A DNA stretch of 16,983 bases from Oscillibacter sp. UBA6647 (GTDB taxonomy: Bacteria > Bacillota > Clostridia > Oscillospirales > Oscillospiraceae): contig DKLF01000082.1 of NCBI GenBank assembly GCA_002455655.1, positions 1-16,983 of the forward strand, written 5' to 3'. Position numbers and translations under genes: made by a program. The notes under the pieces are model-generated. The model did not search any database. It worked only from the letters and a program-made list of their open reading frames with translations, and was not told where the DNA came from. Positions 1 through 8,469 of this stretch are shown here, in pieces. Numbering within the stretch: the first letter of the stretch is position 1; each line of letters opens with the position of its first letter.

Positions 1-24
1 TTTTTCAATGTTGTTCCCCCTGGT

Positions 25-3000
25 TTATTTGCTGTTTCCCATATACCTATATAGGAAGGTCACGATCTGTGCGCGGTTGCAGGGGCCAGATGGGCTAAAG
101 GTTGTGGCGGAGGTGCCTGCGGTCACGCCCTTTTCCACCGCCCACAAAACTGCGTCGTAAAAATAAACATCTTTGGAGACATCCGTAAACGGATTTACAG
201 AAGCCGCCTCCGGCTTGCCTGCCGCACGCCATAGAAAGGTCACCGCCTGCCCGCGCGTGACAATGTCGTCGGAGCCGAAGGTCGTGGTGGAAGTGCCCGC
301 CGTGATGCCCTTTTCCACCGCCCAGAGAACGGCTTTGTAATAGTAAGCGTCTTTGGAGACATCGGTAAACGGGCAATTTGTAGAGGCCGGTTCCGGAGAA
401 CCCTCCGCCCGCCACAGGAAAACTGCCATCTGCGCGCGGGTGCATGTCATGTCCGGGCTAAACGCAGTATTGGAGGTTCCGCCGGTCACGCCCTTTTTCA
501 CTGCCCACAAAACCGCGTCGTGATAATAGTCACTGTCGGACACATCGGCAAAGGGATTTGTTATTTTCTCCGTCCACTTGGCGTAAACGGTCATGTTCTT
601 CGTCAGCTCGACGCTGGTCACCTTCTCGGTCAATTCCTTATCGGAATACCAGCCGTCAAAGGTGTAGCCGTCCCTTGTGGGCTGGTATTCACCCAAGTCA
701 ATAGCAGTACCGGAGGCTTTCGATACACTTGATATTTTAGAACCGCCGTTTGTTTCAAAGGTCAGTGTATAGCTGGTGCTTCCGCTGCCGCCGCCAGTGG
801 GATTGCTCGCCGCCTTGGCAAAGGTGAGAGTTCCGGTTACGGCGCCCGCTAATGTGACCGGCGTGTTATCCGTGTCTGATACGGTCAAATTGCCGTTTGT
901 GGGCACAAGACTCCAGTAGGTATGTGTAGTGCCTGAGCCGTTTGTGGCTTGTCGTGATGCAATTTCAGTGCCGCTTGGCAGGTCAACCGTCAGAGAAAGG
1001 ACATCATTCTGCGTGCTGTTCGCTGCGCCTACAATGCAGAAGGGTGCGACCGCGCCGTTTGTAATGAGCTTACTGGTACTGTCCACTGTCAGCTTGCCGC
1101 CGATGATGTACACGCCGTAATCGCAGCCAACCGTCAGCGTCGAGCCGCCGGTGACGGACACGCCGCCGGATAATGCTTCCACGCCCCTAGTACCTGCGCC
1201 CTGGGTATGAACGGTCAGCGCTGCGCCGTTTTGCACATTGACGGTATCACACATCGCCCCATAGACCATGTCCGAATTGATATTCAGCACTGTACCCGCG
1301 CCGGTAACCGTCAGTGTGCCGTCCGTGCCGGAAGCGCCGATGGATATGTGCCCGTTTAACGTCACCTGTGCGCCGCTCTGAACGGTTACCGTATCGCCGT
1401 TTATGCCGCTGTTAATTCCGCCGTTTATGCTGAGCGGAGCAGTACCGGAAAAGGTAAGCTGCAGCGGCGCATGTCCGTCTCCGCCGATGGTGCCGCTGAT
1501 GCTGCTGCTCGAACCGCTGTTAATGGTAACGGGTGCCGCAGTGGGCAGGGTAATTCCCCCTTCCACGTAGATGTTGCCCAAGGTCAGTGTACTGCTTGCA
1601 GAATCCCATTCGTAGCCGTTGTCTGCCACCGTCGAGCCGTTGTGAACGCTGCCGGTCAGATCAAGACCGTTGGTAATGGCCTTCACCGCAGTGCCGTCGT
1701 TGGTGTAATAGGACCACATAGTGACATTTCCGCTCGTATCATACGCCGCCACTGCCTGCACCAAGCCATCGCCGGTCAGCTTCAACGCCTTGACTGCCGC
1801 TTCGGTATTGTAGCTTTGGGGCAGCTGCAAGGTGCCGTTGTTGACAAGCGTGCCGTTGTTGGTGAGGGCTTTTGCAGCGTGCAAATCGAGGGTTGTGCCC
1901 TGCGGGATGGTCAGAACCGCGCCCCCGGCGACAGTGATGGTGCCCGCAAGCGTGCAGTGAGAGTCTGCGGGAACGGACACACTTCCGTAAACGGTGTTTG
2001 TATTGGAATCACTGTTCTCACTCGAATTGTCGTATGTGTTCACGATGCCGTTGAGGGTCACGTTTGCGCCCTTTGTAAAGGAATGGGGGTTCGCCGCAGT
2101 GCTTTTGAGGGTAATCCCTCTATATCCAACGTTCAGAACGCCCGATCCGGAAAGGGTGACGTCCGTGTCAGAACCACCGATCGCGTTGGTATATTGGGCG
2201 CTGATCGTATTTGTCCCCTCTACCACAAGGGTAATCGCGCCGTCCGGCAGGGCAATGCCGTCGCCTGTCGCGTCATTTATGGCGGTGGTATTGTGAATCG
2301 TTGCGTTATGCAGCGTCAGCTTTGCAGGCGCTGCGGGCGTTGTCGTTGCCGGCGTAAAGAGCACATAGCCTTTGTCCGCGGTGTAAACCGTGGTTTCGGT
2401 GGGCGGGGTAGAGAGGTTCAGTCCGCCGGACTTGTCGCCGCCGCTGACGCTTGCGCGCGCAATGCCTGCGGCAATGTTATCCGTGCCCGCAGAAATCTCG
2501 CCCACAATCAGTCCCGCGCCCTCAATGGTGACGGTGCCGAGGGTGCTGATCGCCTTGGCGCTGTCGTTGCCGCAGAGGAACAAATCGTCCGCCTTGACGG
2601 TGATGTTGCCGGTGTCTGCGCTGCCGAGCGCACGGATTGCCGCATAGCTGTCGCCGCCGCTCCCGGTGACGGACACGCTTTTGCAGTTGCCGCCGGTGGG
2701 ATTCGTGATACTCACGCTGGTTGCCAGAATGCCGTCCTGCTGTGTGCCTTCAATGGAAACTTCGTTTGCCTTGATGGTCAGCTCACGGACCTGAAAGCCG
2801 TATTTACTGGTCGAGGACAGCGTTCCCCCGGCGGTGAGGTTGACGGCTTCTTCAGATGCAGAAATGGCGGAAGCATCTGCATTCAGTGTGATATCCTTCG
2901 CGGCGCTCAGCGTGACCCCTCCGCCGCCGGTACCGCCGTCAGTTTTTTCTATGCCGCTGTATCCGCCGGTTGTCACGTCAATGCTGCCCGCATCAGATGT

Positions 3001-4650
3001 CGTGGACACGCCTGTGCCAAAGTGGATGGCGACTCCGTTCGCTTCCATTGCCACATCGCCCTGTGCATCCACTGTGACAGTACCACTCTGGGAGATCAGC
3101 GCGCTTGATCCCGTACTGTTGTCAACCGTTATTTTACCAGAGGCTTTTAAGGAAACTCCGGCATTTCCATTCACCGCCCCCATAAAGCTGCCGCCGGTCA
3201 GTGTAATATCGCCGTCTGTCGCTTCAAAAGACGCCATGCCATCGCAAAAAACGCCATACGCGTCTCCAATTGTGATGCTCTTGGCGGTAATCTTAAGGTC
3301 GCCGGTCACATTTTGAATCGGATTGCTTGTTGTTTTAATATTCAACGCGCCGCCAATGTCGATGGTGATGCTGGGCGTATTGCCGCTCCATGGAGCAATG
3401 CCTCTGTTGCCGGTCAAGCTTAGATTGCCGCCGCCGGTAATATTCACGGCCTGCTCGTTGGTGTCGATGGCATAGTTATAGCTGCCGTTTGCCGTCAGAC
3501 TGTTATTGCCGGTGACGGTAATGTCAAGCGCTTCTCCGGGCAGATACAGGGCGCGTCCGCTCGTCGTGCTGATCGTCGCATCGTGCAGCTCCAGCTTGGC
3601 GTTTGCGGCGGGGTCTGCTGTCGCGGGCGTGTAGATTATGTAGCCGCTACCTGCCCTGTAGCAGGTCTGTATTGTGGGCGCGTTATAGGTCGCGTCAACA
3701 TTGCCGCTGGCATCTTTGCCCGAAAGATTCAGTCCGCTCTTCTCGACGTCGCCGCCGTAGGCATAAAACACGCCGCCCACGAGGGCGTATGTTTTATCGT
3801 ACAGCATAATTCCGCCGCTGCCGGAAATCTCGCCAACAATGTGGGAATTGTCCGGATCGACCCTTTCAGCCATTGTCAGCGTGCCGTTGTTCTCCAGCAC
3901 CCCGCCGTTTTCCACAGTGACAGTGGCGGCAGGGTTTCCTCCCCAAACACCAATTGCGAGCGTTGTGCCACTCGCGATGGTCAGCTTGGAGCCGCTGCCA
4001 GTGACGGTGAGATTGCCGGCAATTTGGCTATTCGTGCCGCCGTTCACTACAACCGTCGTACCGGACTCTATCGTAACAGCATCGTGATTATTGAACTGAC
4101 CCGTTATTGTCAGCGTGCCGCCGCCTGTAAAGGTGGTGTCGCCAGCGCTGTGATACACGGCGGAATTGAATGCACCGGTTGTGGTCAGGCTGTTTGTGCC
4201 CTCCACGTTGACGGTGACGGGAACCGCATAACGATCCGCGAAGGATGAGTTATACGGCAGAGACAGCGCGTCGATGTCCGTCGTGCTGATTTCTGCGTTG
4301 TGCAGCGTCACCTCGGCGGAGGTGGTTTCACCGCTTACTACCGTCGGCTGATACAGCACATAGCCGTCCCCCGCCTTCCAGCAGCAGGCCTCCGTCAAAG
4401 CGGTACGACTAACCACATTGCCCCCACTGTTTATTTCGCTGTACATTTTAATGCCGCTCGCGCTCGCGTCGTCCTTGTAGGTGTAGCTAACGCCGTCAAT
4501 GGTGACGGTGTCTGTGTCGGCAGCCAGCGTGACGCCCTCTGCCGTCGCTGCCTCCCAGCCGTCGTAGTTTGTCGCCGCCAGCGCCGACACTGGCAGCAGG
4601 CTCAGCGCCATGCACAGCACCAGTGCAATGCTTAAAATTCTCTTTTTCAT
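25..4650 (-). CDS. Secreted SLH-anchored beta-solenoid surface protein, carbohydrate-binding-like
   Basis: A 1541-residue exported cell-wall protein. A Sec signal peptide occupies residues 1-25 (MKKR, hydrophobic core, cleavage near VSALA). Residues about 50-1290 are Gly/Thr/Asn/Val-rich short beta repeats typical of right-handed parallel beta-helices. A larger module recurs at about 52-184, 290-414 and 735-840: GYxLYxP, then xLHxAxIxxT, then xLP, then VTVxGxNSLT, then GGGxLxITG. A divergent fourth copy may lie at 995-1050. The LHNATI...NSLT pattern resembles Cthe_2159-type carbohydrate-binding beta-helices (family resemblance, not proven). Residues 1294-1364 form an InlB/Listeria-Bacteroides repeat (FETNGG, GYTFDGWY, TVYAKW). 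Residues 1365-1541 are three SLH domains, which normally bind secondary cell-wall polymer non-covalently. It is the last gene of the operon with the regulator and the 87-residue protein, 23 bp after the latter, with an AGGAGG site 5 bp before ATG. The natural stop lies at 25-27; no terminator is visible before the window edge. Confidence 0.93.
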   Translation of the reverse strand: MKKRILSIALVLCMALSLLPVSALAATNYDGWEAATAEGVTLAADTDTVTIDGVSYTYKDDASASGIKMYSEINSGGNVVSRTALTEACCWKAGDGYVLYQPTVVSGETTSAEVTLHNAEISTTDIDALSLPYNSSFADRYAVPVTVNVEGTNSLTTTGAFNSAVYHSAGDTTFTGGGTLTITGQFNNHDAVTIESGTTVVVNGGTNSQIAGNLTVTGSGSKLTIASGTTLAIGVWGGNPAATVTVENGGVLENNGTLTMAERVDPDNSHIVGEISGSGGIMLYDKTYALVGGVFYAYGGDVEKSGLNLSGKDASGNVDATYNAPTIQTCYRAGSGYIIYTPATADPAANAKLELHDATISTTSGRALYLPGEALDITVTGNNSLTANGSYNYAIDTNEQAVNITGGGNLSLTGNRGIAPWSGNTPSITIDIGGALNIKTTSNPIQNVTGDLKITAKSITIGDAYGVFCDGMASFEATDGDITLTGGSFMGAVNGNAGVSLKASGKITVDNSTGSSALISQSGTVTVDAQGDVAMEANGVAIHFGTGVSTTSDAGSIDVTTGGYSGIEKTDGGTGGGGVTLSAAKDITLNADASAISASEEAVNLTAGGTLSSTSKYGFQVRELTIKANEVSIEGTQQDGILATSVSITNPTGGNCKSVSVTGSGGDSYAAIRALGSADTGNITVKADDLFLCGNDSAKAISTLGTVTIEGAGLIVGEISAGTDNIAAGIARASVSGGDKSGGLNLSTPPTETTVYTADKGYVLFTPATTTPAAPAKLTLHNATIHNTTAINDATGDGIALPDGAITLVVEGTNTISAQYTNAIGGSDTDVTLSGSGVLNVGYRGITLKSTAANPHSFTKGANVTLNGIVNTYDNSSENSDSNTNTVYGSVSVPADSHCTLAGTITVAGGAVLTIPQGTTLDLHAAKALTNNGTLVNNGTLQLPQSYNTEAAVKALKLTGDGLVQAVAAYDTSGNVTMWSYYTNDGTAVKAITNGLDLTGSVHNGSTVADNGYEWDSASSTLTLGNIYVEGGITLPTAAPVTINSGSSSSISGTIGGDGHAPLQLTFSGTAPLSINGGINSGINGDTVTVQSGAQVTLNGHISIGASGTDGTLTVTGAGTVLNINSDMVYGAMCDTVNVQNGAALTVHTQGAGTRGVEALSGGVSVTGGSTLTVGCDYGVYIIGGKLTVDSTSKLITNGAVAPFCIVGAANSTQNDVLSLTVDLPSGTEIASRQATNGSGTTHTYWSLVPTNGNLTVSDTDNTPVTLAGAVTGTLTFAKAASNPTGGGSGSTSYTLTFETNGGSKISSVSKASGTAIDLGEYQPTRDGYTFDGWYSDKELTEKVTSVELTKNMTVYAKWTEKITNPFADVSDSDYYHDAVLWAVKKGVTGGTSNTAFSPDMTCTRAQMAVFLWRAEGSPEPASTNCPFTDVSKDAYYYKAVLWAVEKGITAGTSTTTFGSDDIVTRGQAVTFLWRAAGKPEAASVNPFTDVSKDVYFYDAVLWAVEKGVTAGTSATTFSPSGPCNRAQIVTFLYRYMGNSK
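60..560 (-). repeat. Three tandem SLH-coding DNA repeats, about 180-bp period
   Basis: The three SLH-coding units are still recognisable as DNA repeats. The block GCCCTTTTCCACCGCCCA occurs exactly at 127-144 and 307-324, and TCTTTGGAGACATC occurs exactly at 170-183 and 350-363, both 180 bp apart. A more diverged copy lies at about 490-554. This points to internal duplication or gene conversion of SLH units within the gene. Confidence 0.75.
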
Positions 4651-4673
4651 GTTTTCCTCCTATGTAGATTATT

Positions 4674-4937
4674 TTATGCTTCTAAAAACTCGCCGAAGTC
4701 CAGTATGAATTCGGCTATGGCGAGTGAGTTTTCGTTATCGCTCTGTAAGCCCTCCCCAGTGCGCAAAAGCGCCGTCAGGCCTTCCGACGACCGGCTATGC
4801 AGAACCAGCGCACGCAGGATTTCCGCCTGCCGCGTGTTTTTTGCAAATTGCGTTTGCCCGTTCTGCGTTAGGCCGACGCGGTTTCCCGCTTCGGTCAGCG
4901 TAACGCCCGGCTTCAAGGTCAGCATCGTTTCATCCAT
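4674..4937 (-). CDS. Small protein, PqqD/RRE-like winged-helix candidate
   Basis: An 87-residue acidic protein with no signal peptide or membrane segment. The pattern is an N-terminal short beta part (LTLKPGVTLTEAGNRVGLTQ), an N-T-x-x-AEIL-x-AL helix at about residues 34-46, a short helix (EGLTALL) and a C-terminal helix (AIAEFILDFGEFLE). That order, with the conserved-looking 'N.t.aeIL..L', resembles PqqD-like proteins and the RiPP recognition element fold. This is a pattern judgement only. It sits between the regulator (13 bp upstream) and the SLH protein (23 bp downstream). Its AGGAGG site lies directly after the regulator's stop codon and 7 bp before ATG, so translation is probably coupled. 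No radical SAM enzyme, precursor peptide or other PqqD partner is in the window. It could instead be an adaptor or modulator of the regulator. The reading frame is well supported; the function is not. Confidence 0.8.
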   Translation of the reverse strand: MDETMLTLKPGVTLTEAGNRVGLTQNGQTQFAKNTRQAEILRALVLHSRSSEGLTALLRTGEGLQSDNENSLAIAEFILDFGEFLEA

Positions 4938-4950
4938 GGCGCGCCCTCCT

Positions 4951-7308
4951 TTACAGTAAACGCAGCTTTTCGGCTGCGGCCTTGGCTTCGCTGCGTCGAT
5001 TAACGCCCAGCTTCTGCAGAATACGGCTGACGTGGGTTTTGACCGTGGGCAGCTTGATGCCCAGGATTTCGCCGATTTCCTGATTGCTCAGGTTTTGGCA
5101 CAACAACTTGAAAACATGCGTTTCCGCCGCTGAAAGCGGCTCGACAGGCTGTATCTGGGGTTTCAAAAACCGGGGATACTCCACCGCCTGCGCCCGCGCG
5201 GCGGAAATCAGCTTCTCAAGATGCTCCGCGTCCCTTTCCCAGCCGCACTCGCCCAGCAGGGGCAGGATCGCCGCACCGTACTGCGCAACTGGCCAGATAA
5301 ATTGATACGCAAAGCAGGTGTCCAGCGCCGCGCAAAGCTCCGTTTTCCACTCCGTGTTGCCCATGCGTTCCATGCACATCGCCGAGAGCAGCCGGATATG
5401 TATGCCGTCCATCACGCGTCCGCAGTATTCGCAGTATGGCCAAAGCCGCGCCAGCAGCAACAGCGCGTCGTCATACTCACCCTCGGTAAGCTGCACCATT
5501 ACCCGTGTCAGATATTGATAACGCCACATTGCCCACAGGCGCGCGTCGTTTTTCGGGGCCTTTTCCTGAAGCCACATTCGCGCGGCTTCCGTGTCGCCAA
5601 GCCGGAGATAGATACGGCAGAGAGCCGCGTCGATATTCGGCAGAAAGCGGGTTTGTCCGGTATCGAGGAATTTTGTGCGCAGGCTCTCGATGGATTCCAG
5701 TGCCGCCTGCGCCTTGCCCTGGGACACCTGTACTCGTGCCAGCAGCCCGACCACAGCGAACTCAATGTCCGGCGTACCCCGCGCCTGTATCTCGCCCAAT
5801 CGGGACATGAGGGTAAGCAGGCGCTTTGACACGTCCTCGCCCTTTTCAAACTTGCTCTCGCAGATGCCGCAGTCGGCAAGGCCCACGCCGTCCCGGCCCA
5901 GCACGGTTTCCAAAGGCTTTCGCATGGTGGCGTACAGCAGGTCGTCCTTCTTCGACCACTCGCAAAAGTCCTTGCCGCCGTTCATAATGCTGGGCAGGGT
6001 ACTGGTGACGGAAAAGGACGGCACCTTGAGCTGCTTGTCCGTCATGACGTGAAATACGCTTCCAACCACCTCGATCAGCCCGCGGCTGACCCGTTGGGGC
6101 AGCGCGATATCCAGATAAGCCAGTTTTCCCTGAACGCTTTTATACTCGGAATCGGTCTTTTTGAGCCGCGCGGCATAGCCTTGCAGTTCGCTGTACCACC
6201 GCTCGGAAGCCTCGTAATCCAGGCACATGGCGGTCAGCATACTCATGCCGCACATCAGCGACGGAGATTTCAGGGTCTCCTGGCGGGGCAGAGCAAAATA
6301 GTAGTTTTGCAGTTCGTGGTAGTAACCGATGCCCGGATGCTGCTCCGCGTTTTTCACCAGCAGCGCGGACACCTTGCTCTGCTCCCCAGCCAGCGAATAG
6401 CATTCCAGCGCACGATCCAGTTCGTCGTGCAGCTCATAATAGAGAGCAGCGCGGCTATATAAAATGCGTTGTTCTGCGTCAGTGAGCTTCTGGTGCAGCT
6501 CCCACATCAGAAATCCCCGGAAAATCGGCCAGAAACGGTAGGTGTCGAGCCCGTCGGACTGGAGCATCGTTGTATCTCGCTGGATAATACCCAGCAGCTC
6601 ACCCGTTCGGGGATTGCCGCTGACCATCTTAGCTAGCTCCAGATGAAAGCTCTCAAACGGCGCAAGACTGATGAGCAGCCGCCGCAGAGGCGGTTCAAAT
6701 CGTTGGTAAACCACCTCTTCAAAGTAAATAAACAGCTCGCGCTTGATTGCGTCGAAAATTTCCGCGCTGTACGCCGCGCCGTCCTTCAGCTTGCGGCAGA
6801 GGATATCCATCGCGATGGGATAGCCTTTCAGATCACGCTGTATCGCGCTCATTTCTTCAGGGCTGATCGTGATGCCCCGAGAGTCAAGCATCCGCTGCGC
6901 GGTCTGGCGGTCGAAATTCAGCGTAAGCGTATCGATGGTGAGCATAATCCCCGCGAACTGGAAGGGCATTAACCATCCGGGGACAGGTCCACGGCCAAGC
7001 AGGACAAAGTGCAGATTGGCCTGGGTGCGGATCAGTTCGCATAGAGCCTCCCGGCGCACTGGTTCCAACAGATATTGCAGATCGTCCACCAGCACCGTGT
7101 CGCAGTCCCGCAGGATATCTTCCTGAGAAAACTCCGCGTCCGCGGCGTTTAGTAAACAAATGTTATGTTTTGAAAGCAATGCCGTTGCGGTCGTGGTTTT
7201 TCCGCAGCCGCAGGGCGCGGCAAACAAAATTACCCGGCAGTGTTCCCAACTGGTCAGAAAGATTTCCTCCAGCGAGGGCTTTATAATGACAGAAGCGATA
7301 TCGCTCAT
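4951..7308 (-). CDS. MalT-like LuxR-family ATP-dependent (STAND/LAL) transcriptional regulator
   Basis: A 785-residue cytoplasmic regulator. The N-terminal NTPase has a Walker A motif at residues 31-39 (APCGCGKTT), a Walker B motif at about 71-76 (TVLVDD) and a sensor-1-like strand at 101-106 (FVLLGR). A winged-helix/arm region follows, then an alpha-helical superhelix (about 320-690) rich in Leu/Ala/Tyr helices such as ALYYELHDELDRALECYSLA, as in MalT TPR-like sensor domains. Residues 725-785 are a GerE/LuxR helix-turn-helix (LSNQEIGEILGI, then TVKTHVSRILQKLGV). Known MalT-type proteins bind ATP and a ligand, oligomerise and activate promoters; the ligand here is unknown. It is the first gene of an operon with the 87-residue protein and the SLH protein. 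AGGAGG lies 6 bp before ATG. A candidate target is its own operon, possibly also the second SLH gene (inference). Confidence 0.93.
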   Translation of the reverse strand: MSDIASVIIKPSLEEIFLTSWEHCRVILFAAPCGCGKTTTATALLSKHNICLLNAADAEFSQEDILRDCDTVLVDDLQYLLEPVRREALCELIRTQANLHFVLLGRGPVPGWLMPFQFAGIMLTIDTLTLNFDRQTAQRMLDSRGITISPEEMSAIQRDLKGYPIAMDILCRKLKDGAAYSAEIFDAIKRELFIYFEEVVYQRFEPPLRRLLISLAPFESFHLELAKMVSGNPRTGELLGIIQRDTTMLQSDGLDTYRFWPIFRGFLMWELHQKLTDAEQRILYSRAALYYELHDELDRALECYSLAGEQSKVSALLVKNAEQHPGIGYYHELQNYYFALPRQETLKSPSLMCGMSMLTAMCLDYEASERWYSELQGYAARLKKTDSEYKSVQGKLAYLDIALPQRVSRGLIEVVGSVFHVMTDKQLKVPSFSVTSTLPSIMNGGKDFCEWSKKDDLLYATMRKPLETVLGRDGVGLADCGICESKFEKGEDVSKRLLTLMSRLGEIQARGTPDIEFAVVGLLARVQVSQGKAQAALESIESLRTKFLDTGQTRFLPNIDAALCRIYLRLGDTEAARMWLQEKAPKNDARLWAMWRYQYLTRVMVQLTEGEYDDALLLLARLWPYCEYCGRVMDGIHIRLLSAMCMERMGNTEWKTELCAALDTCFAYQFIWPVAQYGAAILPLLGECGWERDAEHLEKLISAARAQAVEYPRFLKPQIQPVEPLSAAETHVFKLLCQNLSNQEIGEILGIKLPTVKTHVSRILQKLGVNRRSEAKAAAEKLRLL

Positions 7309-7378
7309 GAGCCGCCTCCTTCTCTTGGTAGGTATATTTTAGTATGGTTTTGTGAATTATTTTCCTGCATATACGTTA

Positions 7379-7406
7379 AGTGTAGCAGATGAATTGAGTT
7401 TTGTAA
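7379..7406 (-). promoter_or_regulatory. Candidate promoter of the regulator-SLH operon
   Basis: On the minus strand TTACAA (7401-7406) is followed after 16 bp by TACACT (7379-7384), about 70 bp before the regulator's ATG. The match to sigma-A consensus is moderate. It overlaps the candidate plus-strand promoter of the divergent gene. Confidence 0.35.
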
Positions 7407-7423
7407 TCCATCCAAAGTATGAT
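7394..7423 (+). promoter_or_regulatory. Candidate promoter of the DUF6076-like gene
   Basis: TTGAGT (7394-7399), an 18-bp spacer and TATGAT (7418-7423) make a fair sigma-A promoter about 48 bp before the ATG at 7472. The ribosome site AGGAG at 7462-7466 is 5 bp from that ATG. Confidence 0.45.
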
Positions 7424-7471
7424 CGAAGGGGTAAATAACAACTTTTTTAAAGAACGATTTTAGGAGCGGTT

Positions 7472-8416
7472 ATGCAAATGCCAAAACCGTTTTCAGTCAT
7501 GAGACAACCGCTATATTGTCAAAAACTAAGGGATCTACTCAATATGGAGATGACAGACGCCCCGCAGTTTTATGAGTGGCTGACCACCTATGACCGGGAG
7601 AGGGTCATGAATCTGATTGGGCAGCTCTATTTTTCCGAGTCCGCCGACGTGAACGCACTGCCTCCGAGCCAACGGCTGCGGGGATATCTCGCCTTCGACC
7701 GAACGCTTTTTTCCGTGGAAGCGCGGGAGCAGGAGTATTCCTGCTTTTTGAAAGTGCTGCGCAATCATATGCTTGCGGGCGAAGCCTTTGGAAAATACGA
7801 AGGTCAAAATAAGCGCCGGAATACGGGAACGCGGCGTAAGGCCGATTTTAAAGCAGGCTGTCAAGCGATAAGGGAATACAATCTCCGGATTCCGCGCGGA
7901 ACCATGGCACGGTTTGAGGAGCCGCAGGAGTTGGTGATGTATCTGCTGCGGTATACGATTCTGTCAGACAAGCATATTAAAAAGTGCGAATTCTACGGCC
8001 GGTTTTTCGTTCTCCGGCGCAGCACCAGGCAATACTGTTCGCCGGCGTACGCCAGCAAGCAGCGGAATCTTGATGGCTTCTGCGGAGAGAGGGAGGTTAG
8101 CGCGGCGTACAAACGCATCGTCGCCAATCTCACCACCAAGGATAAAAAGCAAAAAGAGCTCCGCCGCCAGTATTGCCTGGACGGCGGAGCCGTGGTGAAG
8201 CCGCGCGAGGTACTGCGGCAGTTTTATGAGGAGAACTATGCGCATCAGGAACAGTTCCGTTTCGCTTGGGAGGCGCTGAATAAAGCAGAGAAAAAAAGCT
8301 GGGCGGATCGCCAGACATACGAACAGGCCAAAGCTGATTATCTTTCCTGGCTGGACAGTCGGCTCAGCTACGCCAAGCAAATTCATATTGATAATGACAG
8401 CATTTTGGAAGAGTAG
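7472..8416 (+). CDS. DUF6076-like protein with an incomplete zinc-binding knuckle
   Basis: A 314-residue soluble protein with no signal peptide or membrane segment. The N-terminal two-thirds is mostly helical. The central element C172-E-F-Y175-G-R-F-F, then Y188-C189-S, then C204, looks like the treble-clef/zinc-ribbon segment of DUF6076 proteins, usually C-x2-C-G-[RK]-[FY]-F followed by YC and a further Cys (family pattern recalled, not searched). Tyr175 stands where the second Cys is expected. The C-terminal part is basic and helical with many Lys/Glu (about 205-300), as in proteins that contact nucleic acid or act as adaptors. The role is unknown. The gene is divergent from the LuxR-type regulator and convergent with the second SLH gene; it appears to be a single-gene unit. 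The start at 7472 is fixed by AGGAG 5 bp upstream. Confidence 0.85.
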   Translation: MQMPKPFSVMRQPLYCQKLRDLLNMEMTDAPQFYEWLTTYDRERVMNLIGQLYFSESADVNALPPSQRLRGYLAFDRTLFSVEAREQEYSCFLKVLRNHMLAGEAFGKYEGQNKRRNTGTRRKADFKAGCQAIREYNLRIPRGTMARFEEPQELVMYLLRYTILSDKHIKKCEFYGRFFVLRRSTRQYCSPAYASKQRNLDGFCGEREVSAAYKRIVANLTTKDKKQKELRRQYCLDGGAVVKPREVLRQFYEENYAHQEQFRFAWEALNKAEKKSWADRQTYEQAKADYLSWLDSRLSYAKQIHIDNDSILEE

Positions 8417-8469
8417 CCGGAATATGAGCTGGGCAGTCTCTCGTATGTGGCACAATGGGATACGAACTG

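Noticed and set aside
1471..3108. 545-codon open frame on the plus strand, antisense to the first SLH gene
   Set aside because: It lies wholly inside the SLH gene, opposite GC-rich Val/Thr/Gly/Ala codons. Its translation is Cys/Arg/Gly-rich without domains and no ribosome site was evident. It is a codon-bias shadow.
5221..5829. 202-codon plus-strand frame antisense to the LuxR-type regulator
   Set aside because: Arg/Gln/His-rich composition with no motif; fully covered by a gene with clear Walker and HTH motifs on the other strand.
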